Of a stretch of 64,000 nt of DNA, positions 27,169 through 37,040 are shown one piece after another. Position numbers and translations under genes: made by a program. The DNA is from Lachnospiraceae bacterium. Lineage in GTDB: Bacteria > Bacillota > Clostridia > Lachnospirales > Lachnospiraceae. Below the pieces are notes generated by a model, which searched no databases, was not told the origin of the DNA, and was given only the letters and a program-made list of their open reading frames with translations. Each line of letters begins with the position of its first letter. Position 1 is the first letter of the stretch. Where the stretch lies: positions 5,208,001-5,272,000 of the forward strand of contig AP025576.1 in the NCBI GenBank assembly GCA_022845955.1, in the 5' to 3' direction.

Positions 27169-27591
27169 TCATCTTAACAGCGGCAGGCTCCCGGACAGCT
27201 GGTTTACCTTTTTCCTGGCCCCGCAGATACCGATTCCCAGATAGGTTACCTCTTCTTCCCCTGTCCCTGCCGCCCTGGCTATGTAATCCTCATAGTTCTG
27301 ACAGCTTTGGGCCACGTCCGTAAAATCCACCACCACACAATCCGCAAACTCCGGCTGGAACAGCTTTTCCCTGATAGCCTTCAGTTTTTCCTTATCCGCC
27401 TTAAGAACCGGAACCGGCAGCGCCACAATCCCCAGATGCTGCCTCCCGTTTTTATCACATATGTCGGGGCCAACGGTATCGGGCACCTGTTTTCCCAGCG
27501 TGATCCCAAGGATTCCCGCCGCATTGGCCAGCACGCCGGCCGGCAGCTCTTCATTTAATATCATCACACATTTTCTGTCCTGAAGTTCCAT
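27169..27591 (-). CDS. DUF2000 family protein
   Basis: 140 residues. It resembles DUF2000, a small cytoplasmic alpha/beta family related to peptidyl-tRNA hydrolase-like folds, of unproven activity. Typical features are the opening RKCVMILNEELPAGVLANAA, the GITLG and VGPDICDKNG segments, and the C-terminal EEEVTYLGIGICG. It starts 21 bases after the EamA transporter stop with AGAAAGGAAG upstream, so it is probably the last gene of the AraC-EamA-DUF2000 operon. Confidence 0.75.
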   Translation of the reverse strand: MELQDRKCVMILNEELPAGVLANAAGILGITLGKQVPDTVGPDICDKNGRQHLGIVALPVPVLKADKEKLKAIREKLFQPEFADCVVVDFTDVAQSCQNYEDYIARAAGTGEEEVTYLGIGICGARKKVNQLSGSLPLLR

Positions 27592-27612
27592 TTTTTCTTC
27601 CTTTCTTTCCTA

Positions 27613-28542
27613 TTACAAACGCTCTCCGGCCGCTCCGTTTTCTTCCGCTTCCCTGCAGCTGTCTCCTTCTGCCTTTCCCCATTTCTGGGATAAGAACAGT
27701 CCTCCCAGAGTCAGAAGAATGCCTGCCGCGGACAACATGGTTATCTTTTCACCCAGGATAAGCGCCGAAGTCACCGTAGTTACCACCGGCACCATATAAA
27801 TATAGACGCTGGTTTTTATGCTTCCCAGCACCCGCACCGCATAATTCCAGGTGACAAAACACAGGGCGGAGGCTCCGAACCCCAGGAAAAGAAGGTTTCC
27901 TGCGTTGGCAGGCTCCAGAAACAGCCGAGGATCCACATGAAAATCCATGAGAAAAAGAGCCGGTATCATGAACACCAGTCCGTAAAAAAAGGTTCGTCTG
28001 GTAGCCTGTACCACGGGATAACCGAAATCACTGATTTTTCTGGTCAGCAGGGAATAAACCGCCCAGAGCACCGCCGCTCCCACCGCAAGGAGATCCCCCA
28101 GGGGATTCAGTCCGCCGAAGCCGCTTATCAGGCAGATTCCCGCCATAGCCATGAGAAAGCCCAGGAAAAACCGTTTTCCCGGCTTCTCTTCTTTTTTAAG
28201 AAGGAAGCTGAAAATTGCCGTAAAGAAAGGCGCAATGGAAATGATTACTCCCACATTGGAAGCATAGGTAAGGGTCAGTGCAATATTTTCCAGAAGAAAA
28301 TACAACGTTACGCCGCACAGGCCGGCCAGTGCGAAGTACAGCTCCTGTTTCCTTTCCCCCTTCCTTTTCCTGTGAGGGCATCCGATCCAAAGGGCCGCAT
28401 AGCCGATAAAAAAGCGGATAAACAGGATTTCGATAGGGCTGAAGCTTCTCAGCAGCACCTTGGTGGAAATAAAAGTGGTACCCCATATAAAAATAGTAAG
28501 AAAAGCCGCCAAATGTCCCTGCATGGTATTATTCTTTGTCAT
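27613..28542 (-). CDS. EamA/DMT superfamily transporter
   Basis: 309 residues with ten predicted membrane helices in two EamA repeats (about 8-140 and 150-290). Family marks are AAFLTIFIWGTTFISTKVLL in helix 1, the glycine-rich SGFGGLNPLGDLLAVGAAVLWAV, and the second-repeat VTTVTSALILGEKIT. DMT transporters usually export amino acids, purines or related metabolites. Its start lies inside the 3' end of the AraC regulator gene (14-base overlap), so its expression is probably coupled to that regulator. Substrate unknown. Confidence 0.9.
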   Translation of the reverse strand: MTKNNTMQGHLAAFLTIFIWGTTFISTKVLLRSFSPIEILFIRFFIGYAALWIGCPHRKRKGERKQELYFALAGLCGVTLYFLLENIALTLTYASNVGVIISIAPFFTAIFSFLLKKEEKPGKRFFLGFLMAMAGICLISGFGGLNPLGDLLAVGAAVLWAVYSLLTRKISDFGYPVVQATRRTFFYGLVFMIPALFLMDFHVDPRLFLEPANAGNLLFLGFGASALCFVTWNYAVRVLGSIKTSVYIYMVPVVTTVTSALILGEKITMLSAAGILLTLGGLFLSQKWGKAEGDSCREAEENGAAGERL

Positions 28543-29386
28543 TGTCTGTTTCCGCCTGTTCTGTTTTATTTTGGAAAATACGCTGATACTGTTTTGGTGT
28601 CAGCCCGATAAACTCTTTGAAAAAATGGGTGAAATGGCTTTGATCGGCAAAACCTGCCATCCCTGCGGCATCAATAGGCGCTGTCCCCTGTTCCAGAAGC
28701 TTTCTGGCCTTATCCAGCCGTATGGTCTGCAGATACCGGTATGGAGAAACGCCTGTCTGTTTGGTAAAGGAGCGCAGAAGGTAGGACTTTCCGAAATCCG
28801 TCATAGCCAGCAAATCATCCAGAGTGAGGTTTTCGGCATAGTGTCTTTCCATATAAGAGCACAGATTCCGTATCTGGGGGTTGGGCTGGAGAATGTCCGC
28901 CTTTTCAAAATCCGATGCATATTCCTGAAGGATTTGTTCAATGAGGAAAAACAGGGTCTCTTCCTTTTCCAGCCTGGGTGCATGGTCCAGTATGGCCCGG
29001 TACAAGTCCCGGACCGATTGGGTGATATCACTTTTATAGACTACCGTTTCGGTGAAATAAGGCATATAGGCTTCCCCGGTAATCTCTTTAACGCTGCGCT
29101 CCATCACCTCCGGATTGATATTCACCGCCCGGTAATCCAGGATTTCCCCGTTTATGGGTGCGCAGTAATGGTTGTCTCTGGGGTTGAATAACAGCAAATC
29201 GCCCTCCGACACATCATATTCCCTGCCTTTACACCATAAATGGCGTTTGCCGCCTTCCACAAAACCTATCACGTAATATTCATGAAAATGGTTGGGAAAT
29301 TTCTGTACAATGCCGCTTAAGTTATAGGCCTCTATGTCCAAATCCCTGTCATAATAGATATGTCTTTGTTCCTGTTCCTGAAGCAT
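28529..29386 (-). CDS. AraC family regulator coupled to an EamA exporter
   Basis: About 285 residues. The cupin-type sensor contains FPNHFHEYYVIGFVEGGKRH and YDVSEGDLLLFNPRDNHYC. The AraC DNA-binding domain contains LDDLLAMTDFGKSYLLRSF and the ending AGFADQSHFTHFFKEFIGLTP. The ATG at 29386 has GGAGGGAGGA upstream; a longer in-frame reading from 29554 adds 56 residues unlike the family. AraC-EamA pairs are often self-regulated export modules in which the regulator senses the exported amino acid or sugar-like compound; that is inference here. Confidence 0.88.
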   Translation of the reverse strand: MLQEQEQRHIYYDRDLDIEAYNLSGIVQKFPNHFHEYYVIGFVEGGKRHLWCKGREYDVSEGDLLLFNPRDNHYCAPINGEILDYRAVNINPEVMERSVKEITGEAYMPYFTETVVYKSDITQSVRDLYRAILDHAPRLEKEETLFFLIEQILQEYASDFEKADILQPNPQIRNLCSYMERHYAENLTLDDLLAMTDFGKSYLLRSFTKQTGVSPYRYLQTIRLDKARKLLEQGTAPIDAAGMAGFADQSHFTHFFKEFIGLTPKQYQRIFQNKTEQAETDNDKE

Positions 29387-29604
29387 GATGGTCCTCCCTC
29401 CGGCTTCCTCATAGCCGAAATCCCGTCCAACCCCGATTCCGTAAGGCACACAGGTACCGCGGAAAACTTCCGGAGGATGGACAAGGCCTGCATTTACAAA
29501 CGTTTTGATATACTTTAACACAGAGGAGAGGGGTTGTCTTGTATGATATGGCACTTTTTTTGCTTATTTTGCTTTCCTATTTAACCGGTACGCATTTCTT
29601 TTTC

Positions 29605-29645
29605 TTGAAAAAAGACAGACGGTAATATTACCGCCTGCCTTCTTT
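29605..29645 (-). terminator. Intrinsic terminator of the alpha-galactosidase gene
   Basis: On the minus strand, a CAGGCGGTAAT/ATTACCGTCTG stem with one G-U pair is followed by TCTTTTTT. It lies just after the GH36 stop codon. Confidence 0.8.
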
Positions 29646-29655
29646 GTTCCTATTA

Positions 29656-31854
29656 TTACTCTTCTCTGATAAAATACAGCAGCCTGCTGCCATAATCCCC
29701 AAAGATCATTTCCTGTAAATATCCCGCGTTCATCAGCATTTCTCCCGAATAAAGCTCCCCGGTTTCTTCCAGCCGGTAGCGTGCCTTCGGATTCAGGCCG
29801 CAAAGCTTCAGGCGTCTGGATTTGCGTTCGGTTTCATAGCGCACCTGCACATAGGTCACCAGGCATTGCTTTTGTTCCTTATCTGTCACCTGCCAGCAGT
29901 CGTACATGGCATTCTCCCGGTAGGATGCGATGCGGTAGTAGTCGCCTTCCCGGATCAAATCGTTATATTTATGATAATCCCGGTTGAATCCGGCGGCTTT
30001 TTTCTTTTCCTCCTCCGTCAGCTTTGTGATATCCAGTTCATAACCAAAGGTTCCTGCAAGCGCCACATGGGCCCTGGTTTCCATAGGGGTTATCCGGCCT
30101 ACGGAATGATTGGGACAGACGCAGATGTGGGCGCCCATAGAGCTTAAGGGATAGATGAGCGCCGTTCCCTCCTGGATGGAAAGCCGTTCAATGGGATCCA
30201 TATCATCGGAGGTCCAGATCTGAGGGCTGTAATACAGCATGCCCGGATCAAAACGTCCGCCGCCGCCAGAACAGTTTTCCAAAAGAAGATCCGGGAATTC
30301 CTGAAGCAGGCGTTCCTGCATCTGATATACGCCAAGGACATAACGGTGGTAAAATTCTCCCATGTGCTCGCTGTCCAGGGCAGCGCTTCCGATATCGGAA
30401 AGCGGGCGGTTCATATCCCATTTCACATATTCGATATTGGCGCTTCTGAGTATCTTTGCCACGCAATCATAAGCATAGTCTACAATTTCCTGACGGGTCA
30501 GATCCAGTACATACTGATGGCGTGCCATATTGATGGCCCGGCCCGGCACCTGTATCGCCCAGTCGGGATGGGCTCTGTAAAGATCGGAATCCGGAGATAT
30601 CATTTCCGGCTCAAACCAGATGCCGAATTTCAGTCCCTGTTCGTTAACCCTGTCAACCAAAGCCTTCAGGCCGCCTCTGAGCTTGCTTTCATTGACCTGC
30701 CAGTCTCCCAGCGCACATTCGTCGTTGCAGCGCTTCCCGAACCAGCCGTCGTCCATAACCAGCATTTCGATGCCAAGCTTGCTGGCTTCCGCCGCAATGG
30801 CAACCAGCTTGTCGTCATCGAAATCAAAGTAGGTGGCTTCCCAGTTATTGATCAGGATCGGACGTTTGGAATGCAGATATTTGCTGCGGATCAAATGGTT
30901 TTTATATAAATCATGGAACGTACGTGTCATTTTACCAAGTCCCTGTGCCGAATAAACCAGCACCGCTTCCGGCGCTTCGAACTGTTCGCCGGGATTCAGC
31001 ACCCACTCAAAGCCGTCCGGGTGGATGCCAAGGCTCATGCGTACGCTTTCTCTGTGATCCAGCTCTGTTTCCGCTATGAAATTGCCGGAATACACAAAGT
31101 TCATGGCATATACACTGCCTTCGGTCTGGCTCGTGCCGTTCGTGGTAAGGGCCATGAACGGCTGCATGTGATGGCTTGTCTCCCCGCGGAGGGAGGAAAC
31201 GATATGTTTGCCCTCGGTCACCTTATGGGGAGTGATATGTCTTTCCCTCGCCCAGCAGCCGTGCAGCGTGAGCAGATCAAAATTTTCATTATCCATATCC
31301 AGGCAGGCGCTCAGTATCTTTTCCAAATACAGCTTCTGCCCGCCTTCATTGACTGCCGTGACGCTGCGGATAATAGCATCGGAATCCTCAAAAATACTAT
31401 ACCGCAGCAATATTTTTAACCCCAGCACTTCATCCCGGAGCGTAAGAATCAACGTCTGCGCCGCCTGTCCCGCTTCTTTTCCCGCAAAGGTGGCAGGCAT
31501 TCCTGCAAGCGCCGGCTTTCCTTCCCGGATTTCATAGGATTCGTAATGCAGTTCACATGCACGGCAGCCGTTTTCATCCCGGACGCAAAGACATGGATCC
31601 CGGAAGTCGCCGGTTCCCCAGACGGGATACTCAAAGTTGAAAGTGTCCAGACAACCAACCTTTTCTCTCCTGTGAATATGCATCTCATCCGGCGTAGCAC
31701 CTGCGCGGAGCAGATAAAAACCGTCCATATCATCCATTCGTTTTCCATAATACATGTGCCCCAGCATACTTCCGGCGGCAACGCCCATTAAATATGTGGT
31801 GTTTGGTGTGCTTATGCTGAATATTTTCTTTTCCTCACAGACTCTTATTCCCAT
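29656..31854 (-). CDS. GH36 alpha-galactosidase
   Basis: 732 residues, the usual length for cytoplasmic bacterial GH36 enzymes. It hydrolyses terminal alpha-1,6-galactose from melibiose, raffinose and stachyose with retention. Three regions are seen: an N-terminal beta-supersandwich, the (beta/alpha)8 barrel and a C-terminal beta domain. The catalytic nucleophile is D480 in VKWDMNRPLSD and the acid/base is D550 in IWTSDDMDP; WFGKRCND and CSGGGGRFDPGMLYYSP line the active site. There is no signal peptide. An AGGAGG site precedes the ATG. It is divergent from an AraC regulator across a 248-base gap, which very likely controls it. Confidence 0.96.
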   Translation of the reverse strand: MGIRVCEEKKIFSISTPNTTYLMGVAAGSMLGHMYYGKRMDDMDGFYLLRAGATPDEMHIHRREKVGCLDTFNFEYPVWGTGDFRDPCLCVRDENGCRACELHYESYEIREGKPALAGMPATFAGKEAGQAAQTLILTLRDEVLGLKILLRYSIFEDSDAIIRSVTAVNEGGQKLYLEKILSACLDMDNENFDLLTLHGCWARERHITPHKVTEGKHIVSSLRGETSHHMQPFMALTTNGTSQTEGSVYAMNFVYSGNFIAETELDHRESVRMSLGIHPDGFEWVLNPGEQFEAPEAVLVYSAQGLGKMTRTFHDLYKNHLIRSKYLHSKRPILINNWEATYFDFDDDKLVAIAAEASKLGIEMLVMDDGWFGKRCNDECALGDWQVNESKLRGGLKALVDRVNEQGLKFGIWFEPEMISPDSDLYRAHPDWAIQVPGRAINMARHQYVLDLTRQEIVDYAYDCVAKILRSANIEYVKWDMNRPLSDIGSAALDSEHMGEFYHRYVLGVYQMQERLLQEFPDLLLENCSGGGGRFDPGMLYYSPQIWTSDDMDPIERLSIQEGTALIYPLSSMGAHICVCPNHSVGRITPMETRAHVALAGTFGYELDITKLTEEEKKKAAGFNRDYHKYNDLIREGDYYRIASYRENAMYDCWQVTDKEQKQCLVTYVQVRYETERKSRRLKLCGLNPKARYRLEETGELYSGEMLMNAGYLQEMIFGDYGSRLLYFIREE

Positions 31855-31881
31855 AAAAAACCTCCTATGTGGTATGTTCCT

Positions 31882-31924
31882 GGTTACTGTTCATGACGCA
31901 CAGCTCCGGCTCTGTGCAGCAGGG
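31882..31924. repeat. Repeat remnant in the GH36/AraC divergent region
   Basis: GGTTACTGTTCA, matching the dispersed palindrome core, followed by a GCACAG...CTGTGC stem. The rest of the 248-base gap is AT-rich. A TATACT near 32064 may be the -10 element of the AraC gene; no certain GH36 promoter was picked. Confidence 0.4.
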
Positions 31925-32102
31925 CTTTGCTTTTTTATTTATTATACTTTATACTGTTGGAAAGAAAAGCGGTATCTGTTTCTTTTTATTGTTATTATGT
32001 TGCCTGGCATTATCGTCCCCTTGCCAGGCAGCTGTCCGGAAGAAACTGCAAAACAGGAGACCCAAGACAGTGTATACTCTGTATTTTACAGGAGGAAATG
32101 CC

Positions 32103-33005
32103 ATGACAAACCTTCCCGGCCTGCCCGCCGCGGAGCCACCCGTCCGCCTCTATTTCAGCGGATACGAACAGACCGCCCCTTCCCATACCTGCGGCCCCGG
32201 TATATGGCCCCATTATCTGCTTCATTATGTACTTTCCGGTTCGGGAACCTTTACAAGCGAAAAACACAGCTGGCAGCTGACCGCCGGCGATGCTTTCCTG
32301 ATCATCCCCGGAGTTGTTTCGGCCTACGCGGCGGACAGCCATGACCCCTGGGAATACTGCTGGATTGGTTTCGACGGACGGGATGCCGCCGATATCCTGG
32401 CCGCCTGCGGTCTTACTGCCTCCGCTCCGGTATTCCATTCTGCCCCGGCCCGCTTTGCCTTAGTTCCTTGCGTGCCTGTTCCTTCCGTACCCTTTTCTTC
32501 CGCTTCTCTTGAAAGGGCGGACAGTTTTTCCAGGGATCCGGCAGGACAATGTCTGCTTTCCATCAACGAGACTTTATATTCCCAGCCGGGTAATACCTAT
32601 CTTCATCTTTCCCTGCTCTACCGCTTTTTTTCGATTTTATGTCCGGATTTGGGAAATGCCGAAAAAAATTCCAGCACCTATCTGCAGCAGGCGCTGGATT
32701 ATTTGCAGCATAACTATGCATATGATATAAAAATCCAGGACGTGGCCCGGTATGTGGGGATTGACCGAACCTATCTGTACAAGCTTTTTAACCGGGAGCT
32801 GGGAATCTCTCCCCAGCAATATCTGATTAAGCTGAGGCTGTCCATGGCGAAGCGTCTGCTCTCCTCCACTGACCTTCGGATCACGGAAATCTCCAACTCC
32901 TGCGGATTTGCGGACAGCGCCTCCTTCTGTCACCACTTCCAGGCGCGGTTTTCCATCACACCCACGCAGTTTCGGAAGGAACCGGGCCGTGAACCGGTTC
33001 CATAA
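32103..33005 (+). CDS. AraC family regulator of the alpha-galactosidase gene (MsmR/RafR-like)
   Basis: About 300 residues. The cupin sensor has HYLLHYVLSGSGTF and AGDAFLIIPGVVSAYAAD, followed by WEYCWIGFDG, a motif seen in raffinose/melibiose-type regulators. The DNA-binding domain has IQDVARYVGIDRTYLYKLF and SCGFADSASFCHHFQARF. The ATG at 32103 has AGGAGGA 7 bases upstream; a longer in-frame reading would add a spurious hydrophobic leader. Divergence from the GH36 gene suggests it activates that gene on alpha-galactosides. Its stop is 11 bases from the jetC stop on the other strand, with little room for a terminator. Confidence 0.9.
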   Translation: MTNLPGLPAAEPPVRLYFSGYEQTAPSHTCGPGIWPHYLLHYVLSGSGTFTSEKHSWQLTAGDAFLIIPGVVSAYAADSHDPWEYCWIGFDGRDAADILAACGLTASAPVFHSAPARFALVPCVPVPSVPFSSASLERADSFSRDPAGQCLLSINETLYSQPGNTYLHLSLLYRFFSILCPDLGNAEKNSSTYLQQALDYLQHNYAYDIKIQDVARYVGIDRTYLYKLFNRELGISPQQYLIKLRLSMAKRLLSSTDLRITEISNSCGFADSASFCHHFQARFSITPTQFRKEPGREPVP

Positions 33006-33016
33006 AACGTAATAGG

Positions 33017-36000
33017 TTAAGCCTCCTCTTCCCGAATCAGCTGCGGGAAATCTTTCTTTTCAAATTCCTGGATGGATATGCTCTTTTTGTTGGGATTGGC
33101 ATAAACAAAGGTTTTATCCACGTTTTCCAGGTAATTCTGGATTTTGTCGTTGGTGGCACTGATGATGGCCTGGAAACCAAGCCCCCTTATCAGTTCAATA
33201 CAGCTCGCCACCTTTTCGGCATCCATTTTGGAAAAGGCCTCATCCAGCACCACAAGGCGAATGGTGGGCCTGCGGGAAAGGTTGATGTGGTAAGCCTGGG
33301 CAAAACTGGCGAGGAGGGCTACATAAAGCGGGTTCTGCCCTTCTCCGCCGGAATTTTTCTTAATCATTTTGCTTAAACCGATTACAAGCCGTTCCTCCCC
33401 TTCCACGATTTGTTCCATTTCAAACGAGAGGTAGGTACGGTAGTCCGCATATTTCTCCATATTTTTCCTGGCCTCCTCCTGCTCCTGGGCGTTGGCCGTA
33501 TCCGGGGGGATAAAAATGCGGATCAGATCGTTCATAAGAGTGCTGTACCTGCCCTCATGATCCATGGAAAACATATTCATCTGATGCTCCACGGAACCCG
33601 AAAGTGTGGACGGATCGATTTCCAGGGATTCATCCATAAACATATCATAGTATTCGCCGTCCAGCCCCTTATTTTTGGTGATTTTGAACTGGTACCGGTC
33701 CTTGCCGAAATTCAGCCTGCGGATGATCCGGTTCAGCTCGTCCCGGCGGATATACGCTTCTTTGATAGCGCTGCGGATTTTATAAATAAAATCTTCTTTG
33801 AAATGGTCTACCGCAATCCGCGCCTGTTCCATGGCTTTTTCTTCAAAATCCTTAATCCGGTCGCAGGATAGCTCATCCAGCAGCGCCTGATATTCCCCGT
33901 TCTTTTCACCGCTTGCGGAAAAATCCCGGCCGGGATGGCGCTTCAGATATTCGGACCGGATATCCACCAGACGGTTTCTCTGGGACTCCTGATCCTCCTC
34001 CGACTCCGTAATAGCGGAAAGCGTCTGTTTGATCAGCAAATCATAACGGGGATTTTTCACCTGGGATAAAAAGCTTTCCCAGTCCTCTTCCCATGCAGGG
34101 GAAGTAACCAGCTGCCTGCGTTTTTCCAGAAGTTCTTCATTCCTTTCAATAAAAGCGGCTTCATCGGCTTTTATTTTATTTTCCCTGTCATGGATCTGGA
34201 TTTTCAGGCTGTCGATATGGGTTTCCAGGCTTTTTTGTTTCTCCGTGACTTCCTTCAGCTGCCTTTTCAGGACCTCCACCGAACCGGTGCCAAGCTCTTC
34301 CATGCGCTTTTCCAGTTTCCGCAGCTGTTCCTCTTTTTTCCTTTTCTCTTCCATATCCTGGAACAGCTCCACATAACTTTCCACGGAGTCCTGGAGATAC
34401 TCATAGCCCAGCAGACGCCTGGCTTCTGCCGCAGCAGCAGAATATTCTTCCTGACTTTTATTCAACTCCTCCAGACGTGCCTGAAGTTCCTTCTGGCGCC
34501 TGCGCATACTCTTTTCCCCGATAAAAGCCCTTCTGGTATAGTTATCCGGGTTCAGACGGCGCAGCTGAAAGTTCTGGTACAGCAGGCAGTCAGCGGTAAC
34601 CCCTATTTTGCACCGGCGCAGCTGCTGCACATCCTCACATTTGATCACATTTCCGAGGAGGAAATGGAGAAATGCCTTCACATAGGCTTCCCTGCAGTCA
34701 ATTTCCTCCGCCAGGGCATTTTCACGCACCGGATATTCTAAAGCCATCAGCTTTTCCGTATCCACCAGGGACACTCTCCAGAATTTTTTGGCATCCAGGC
34801 TTTCATAGATTTCCATAGCCTCCTTCACATAGGCAGGCTCCACTACAAGGGCCAGCTTATTCCATGCAAGATAGCCTTCAATGGCATTTCTCCACTTTTC
34901 ATCCCGGATATCCAGCAAATCGGCAAGGATACGAACCGGGATATTTTTACCGGTCCTCTCGTAAAGCTGCCGTTGTATCTGGCTTCTGGCATCTTCCAGC
35001 TCCCTGGGATAGGCTTTCCGTCCCAGCATAATTTCCATGAGGTCCTTCTGGATAAGATCCGCTTCCTTCTGGAGGGCTTTTCCTTCGGCCGCCGCTTCCT
35101 GATGCTGCTTCTCCAAATCGGCAGCCACTTCCTTCAGGCTTTTTTTCAGCCGTTCCAGTTCCTCCCCGGAAATAGTTCCCTTCCGGAATTTGCCGATATC
35201 CCAAATGGTCTGGTTGGATATATTTTCTTCCTCTTCCCATTTTTCCAGGCTTTCGGAAAGAGCCTTCCATTTCCGATCACTGCGCTCCAGAAGATTCAGG
35301 TTCTCCTCCAGGCTGTGCTGCCTGGCCTCCAGCTGGGCATAGCCGCTGCTTATGAGCTGGCGGTTGATTTCCTCATACCGGGAGGCGTATTCTTCCTTGA
35401 CGGCAAGAAGGTTTTCCAGACTTTCCTTCTGGGCCAGAAGATCCTTTTTCCCTTCCTCCACACGGGTCTGCAGCTCACGGATAAGCTCATTCAGCTGACA
35501 AATCGTGAGCTTTTCCAGCCGGTAACGATAGGCTGCCGTCTTTTGCCGGCTTTCCACAAAACGGCGGAATTGATCCCGTATTCCGGTGAGTTCGCCGATT
35601 TCCGTCTGTGTTTCCTCTATCTTCCTGCGCATCCTGCCATAGAGAACCACGCTTTCCTGCATATCCTCGATGTGGATATCCTGTTCCATACAGATATATT
35701 CCTTCACGAACTCTTCCAGACGGATATTCATGCGAAACGGTATGGCACGTTTGAAAAGCCTGGGGAATTTCTCCATATCCAGGCCGCCCAGGTACACATC
35801 ATACAGATTCCTGCGGAACCGTTCATTATTGGATGTACAGAACCATTCCTCCTTTGACAGGTTTTTCTGCAGATACCCCTTAAACTCCCCGATAGCCATA
35901 GCCCGTCCGTCCGTGCGGTAGCAATGCTCCGGGACCTCTCCCTTATGCCAGAAGAACAAACGGCCGATTTCATTGGTGGCGGTATCCACGTCGAAAATCA

Positions 36001-36361
36001 CACCTACGCATTCCTTTTCCCCGCTTCCGGTCTGCTCCAGCTCCAGCACAATGGTGGTGGAAAAATTACGGTTCCTCTTGTATTCCGCCTGGTTATTTTC
36101 CCCGATATTGATCATGCCTCTCAGGTATTCCAGCAGGCTTCTGTCCGAATCATCCGCAGCTGCCTTATTAAAAAAGCCCCTCCCGTCGGTATTGGCATAA
36201 AGCACAATCTGCATGGCGTCAATGACGGTGGATTTGCCGCTTCCTGAATGGCCGGTAAAAAAGTTAATGTTTTTATGCAGAGTGAGTACCTTTGCGTCAA
36301 TATAATGCCAGTTATTCAGTACAATCCGGGTTACCGCCTTAAAGGACTGCTGTATCTCCAT
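33017..36361 (-). CDS. jetC: JetC/MksB-like SMC ATPase
   Basis: 1114 residues, an SMC-type ATPase of the Wadjet JetC / MksB / MukB-like class. The Walker A is GHSGSGKST (residues 37-45). Two long Glu/Lys-rich coiled coils flank a hinge near residues 450-640. The ABC signature region is NSGGEGQNP (near 1004) and the Walker B is LVVLDEAFSKMD (near 1036), with ISATNDKIQNY following. Such proteins form DNA-extruding motors with kleisin and KITE partners. Its start overlaps jetB by 23 bases and AAGGAGAG lies upstream. In Wadjet the nuclease gene jetD normally completes the set, but here the transcript ends against a convergent AraC gene. Confidence 0.88.
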   Translation of the reverse strand: MEIQQSFKAVTRIVLNNWHYIDAKVLTLHKNINFFTGHSGSGKSTVIDAMQIVLYANTDGRGFFNKAAADDSDRSLLEYLRGMINIGENNQAEYKRNRNFSTTIVLELEQTGSGEKECVGVIFDVDTATNEIGRLFFWHKGEVPEHCYRTDGRAMAIGEFKGYLQKNLSKEEWFCTSNNERFRRNLYDVYLGGLDMEKFPRLFKRAIPFRMNIRLEEFVKEYICMEQDIHIEDMQESVVLYGRMRRKIEETQTEIGELTGIRDQFRRFVESRQKTAAYRYRLEKLTICQLNELIRELQTRVEEGKKDLLAQKESLENLLAVKEEYASRYEEINRQLISSGYAQLEARQHSLEENLNLLERSDRKWKALSESLEKWEEEENISNQTIWDIGKFRKGTISGEELERLKKSLKEVAADLEKQHQEAAAEGKALQKEADLIQKDLMEIMLGRKAYPRELEDARSQIQRQLYERTGKNIPVRILADLLDIRDEKWRNAIEGYLAWNKLALVVEPAYVKEAMEIYESLDAKKFWRVSLVDTEKLMALEYPVRENALAEEIDCREAYVKAFLHFLLGNVIKCEDVQQLRRCKIGVTADCLLYQNFQLRRLNPDNYTRRAFIGEKSMRRRQKELQARLEELNKSQEEYSAAAAEARRLLGYEYLQDSVESYVELFQDMEEKRKKEEQLRKLEKRMEELGTGSVEVLKRQLKEVTEKQKSLETHIDSLKIQIHDRENKIKADEAAFIERNEELLEKRRQLVTSPAWEEDWESFLSQVKNPRYDLLIKQTLSAITESEEDQESQRNRLVDIRSEYLKRHPGRDFSASGEKNGEYQALLDELSCDRIKDFEEKAMEQARIAVDHFKEDFIYKIRSAIKEAYIRRDELNRIIRRLNFGKDRYQFKITKNKGLDGEYYDMFMDESLEIDPSTLSGSVEHQMNMFSMDHEGRYSTLMNDLIRIFIPPDTANAQEQEEARKNMEKYADYRTYLSFEMEQIVEGEERLVIGLSKMIKKNSGGEGQNPLYVALLASFAQAYHINLSRRPTIRLVVLDEAFSKMDAEKVASCIELIRGLGFQAIISATNDKIQNYLENVDKTFVYANPNKKSISIQEFEKKDFPQLIREEEA

Positions 36362-37040
36362 CTGTTTTCTCTCCTTCTAATGTATCAAACTCGTCCCCGG
36401 CTTCCTCTTCTTCACGGAATACCCCCAGGTTTTCCTCCTCGTCGGGAATATTCTCATCCCCGAAGCTTTGCAGCAGCTTCAGAATATCCTCCCGCATCAG
36501 CACCAGGTTGATACAGGGATAAATAAGGATACGGGTATGCTCTCCCAGCTCATCCAGCGTATCCATCAGCTCGATCATCTGGTATTTCTTAAGAAAAGCA
36601 AAGGCCCGCCTGATTTCCGTAAGGGAGGAAAGGCTTCGGGAGAGACGGAACTCCCCTACTTTACCGTTCAGTTCCCCGAAGGTGGTCACAATATTCACAC
36701 TGGAGGATACGGCCGCCATCTGTTCATCATAGATCAGCTTCAGGAGAAGAAGGTATATGGTGGCCAGCTTAGGTATCCGTTCTCCCATAGTGGTTTCCCC
36801 GGTCAGGTAAATGGTTCCCAGCTCGGTATTCATTTCCAGCCGGATTCCTGCGGCGGCAAAATAATCCGTCAAGAATTCCATATGCCTGTCAGCGAAATAA
36901 AAATCCTTGTCAGCCACCATCCTGCCGGCTTTTCTGTCATATTTTCTTTCCAGAAGGAAGGTCTGGCGGAACAGCCTGCGGATCATCTCCTGTAATTTTT
37001 CCTGTTCCTCCTGGGATAATTCAGTCATATATGGAAGCAT
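36339..37040 (-). CDS. jetB: JetB/MksE-like KITE subunit (DUF4194)
   Basis: 233 residues. It matches the DUF4194 (JetB/MksE) type: a tandem winged-helix KITE protein that bridges the kleisin and the SMC heads. Visible are an N-terminal helical start (LSQEEQEKLQEMIRRLFRQT), the strand pair LGTIYLTGETTMGERIPKL, and the DEQMAAVSSSVNIVTTFGEL segment. The C-terminal 40 residues are strongly acidic. The gene overlaps jetA by 20 bases at its start and jetC by 23 at its end, so all three are co-translated. Confidence 0.85.
   Translation of the reverse strand: MLPYMTELSQEEQEKLQEMIRRLFRQTFLLERKYDRKAGRMVADKDFYFADRHMEFLTDYFAAAGIRLEMNTELGTIYLTGETTMGERIPKLATIYLLLLKLIYDEQMAAVSSSVNIVTTFGELNGKVGEFRLSRSLSSLTEIRRAFAFLKKYQMIELMDTLDELGEHTRILIYPCINLVLMREDILKLLQSFGDENIPDEEENLGVFREEEEAGDEFDTLEGEKTDGDTAVL

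Noticed and set aside
31869-32102. N-terminal membrane extension of the AraC regulator at 32103
   Set aside because: The 78 extra residues would be hydrophobic and unlike the family, while the ATG at 32103 has a perfect ribosome site.
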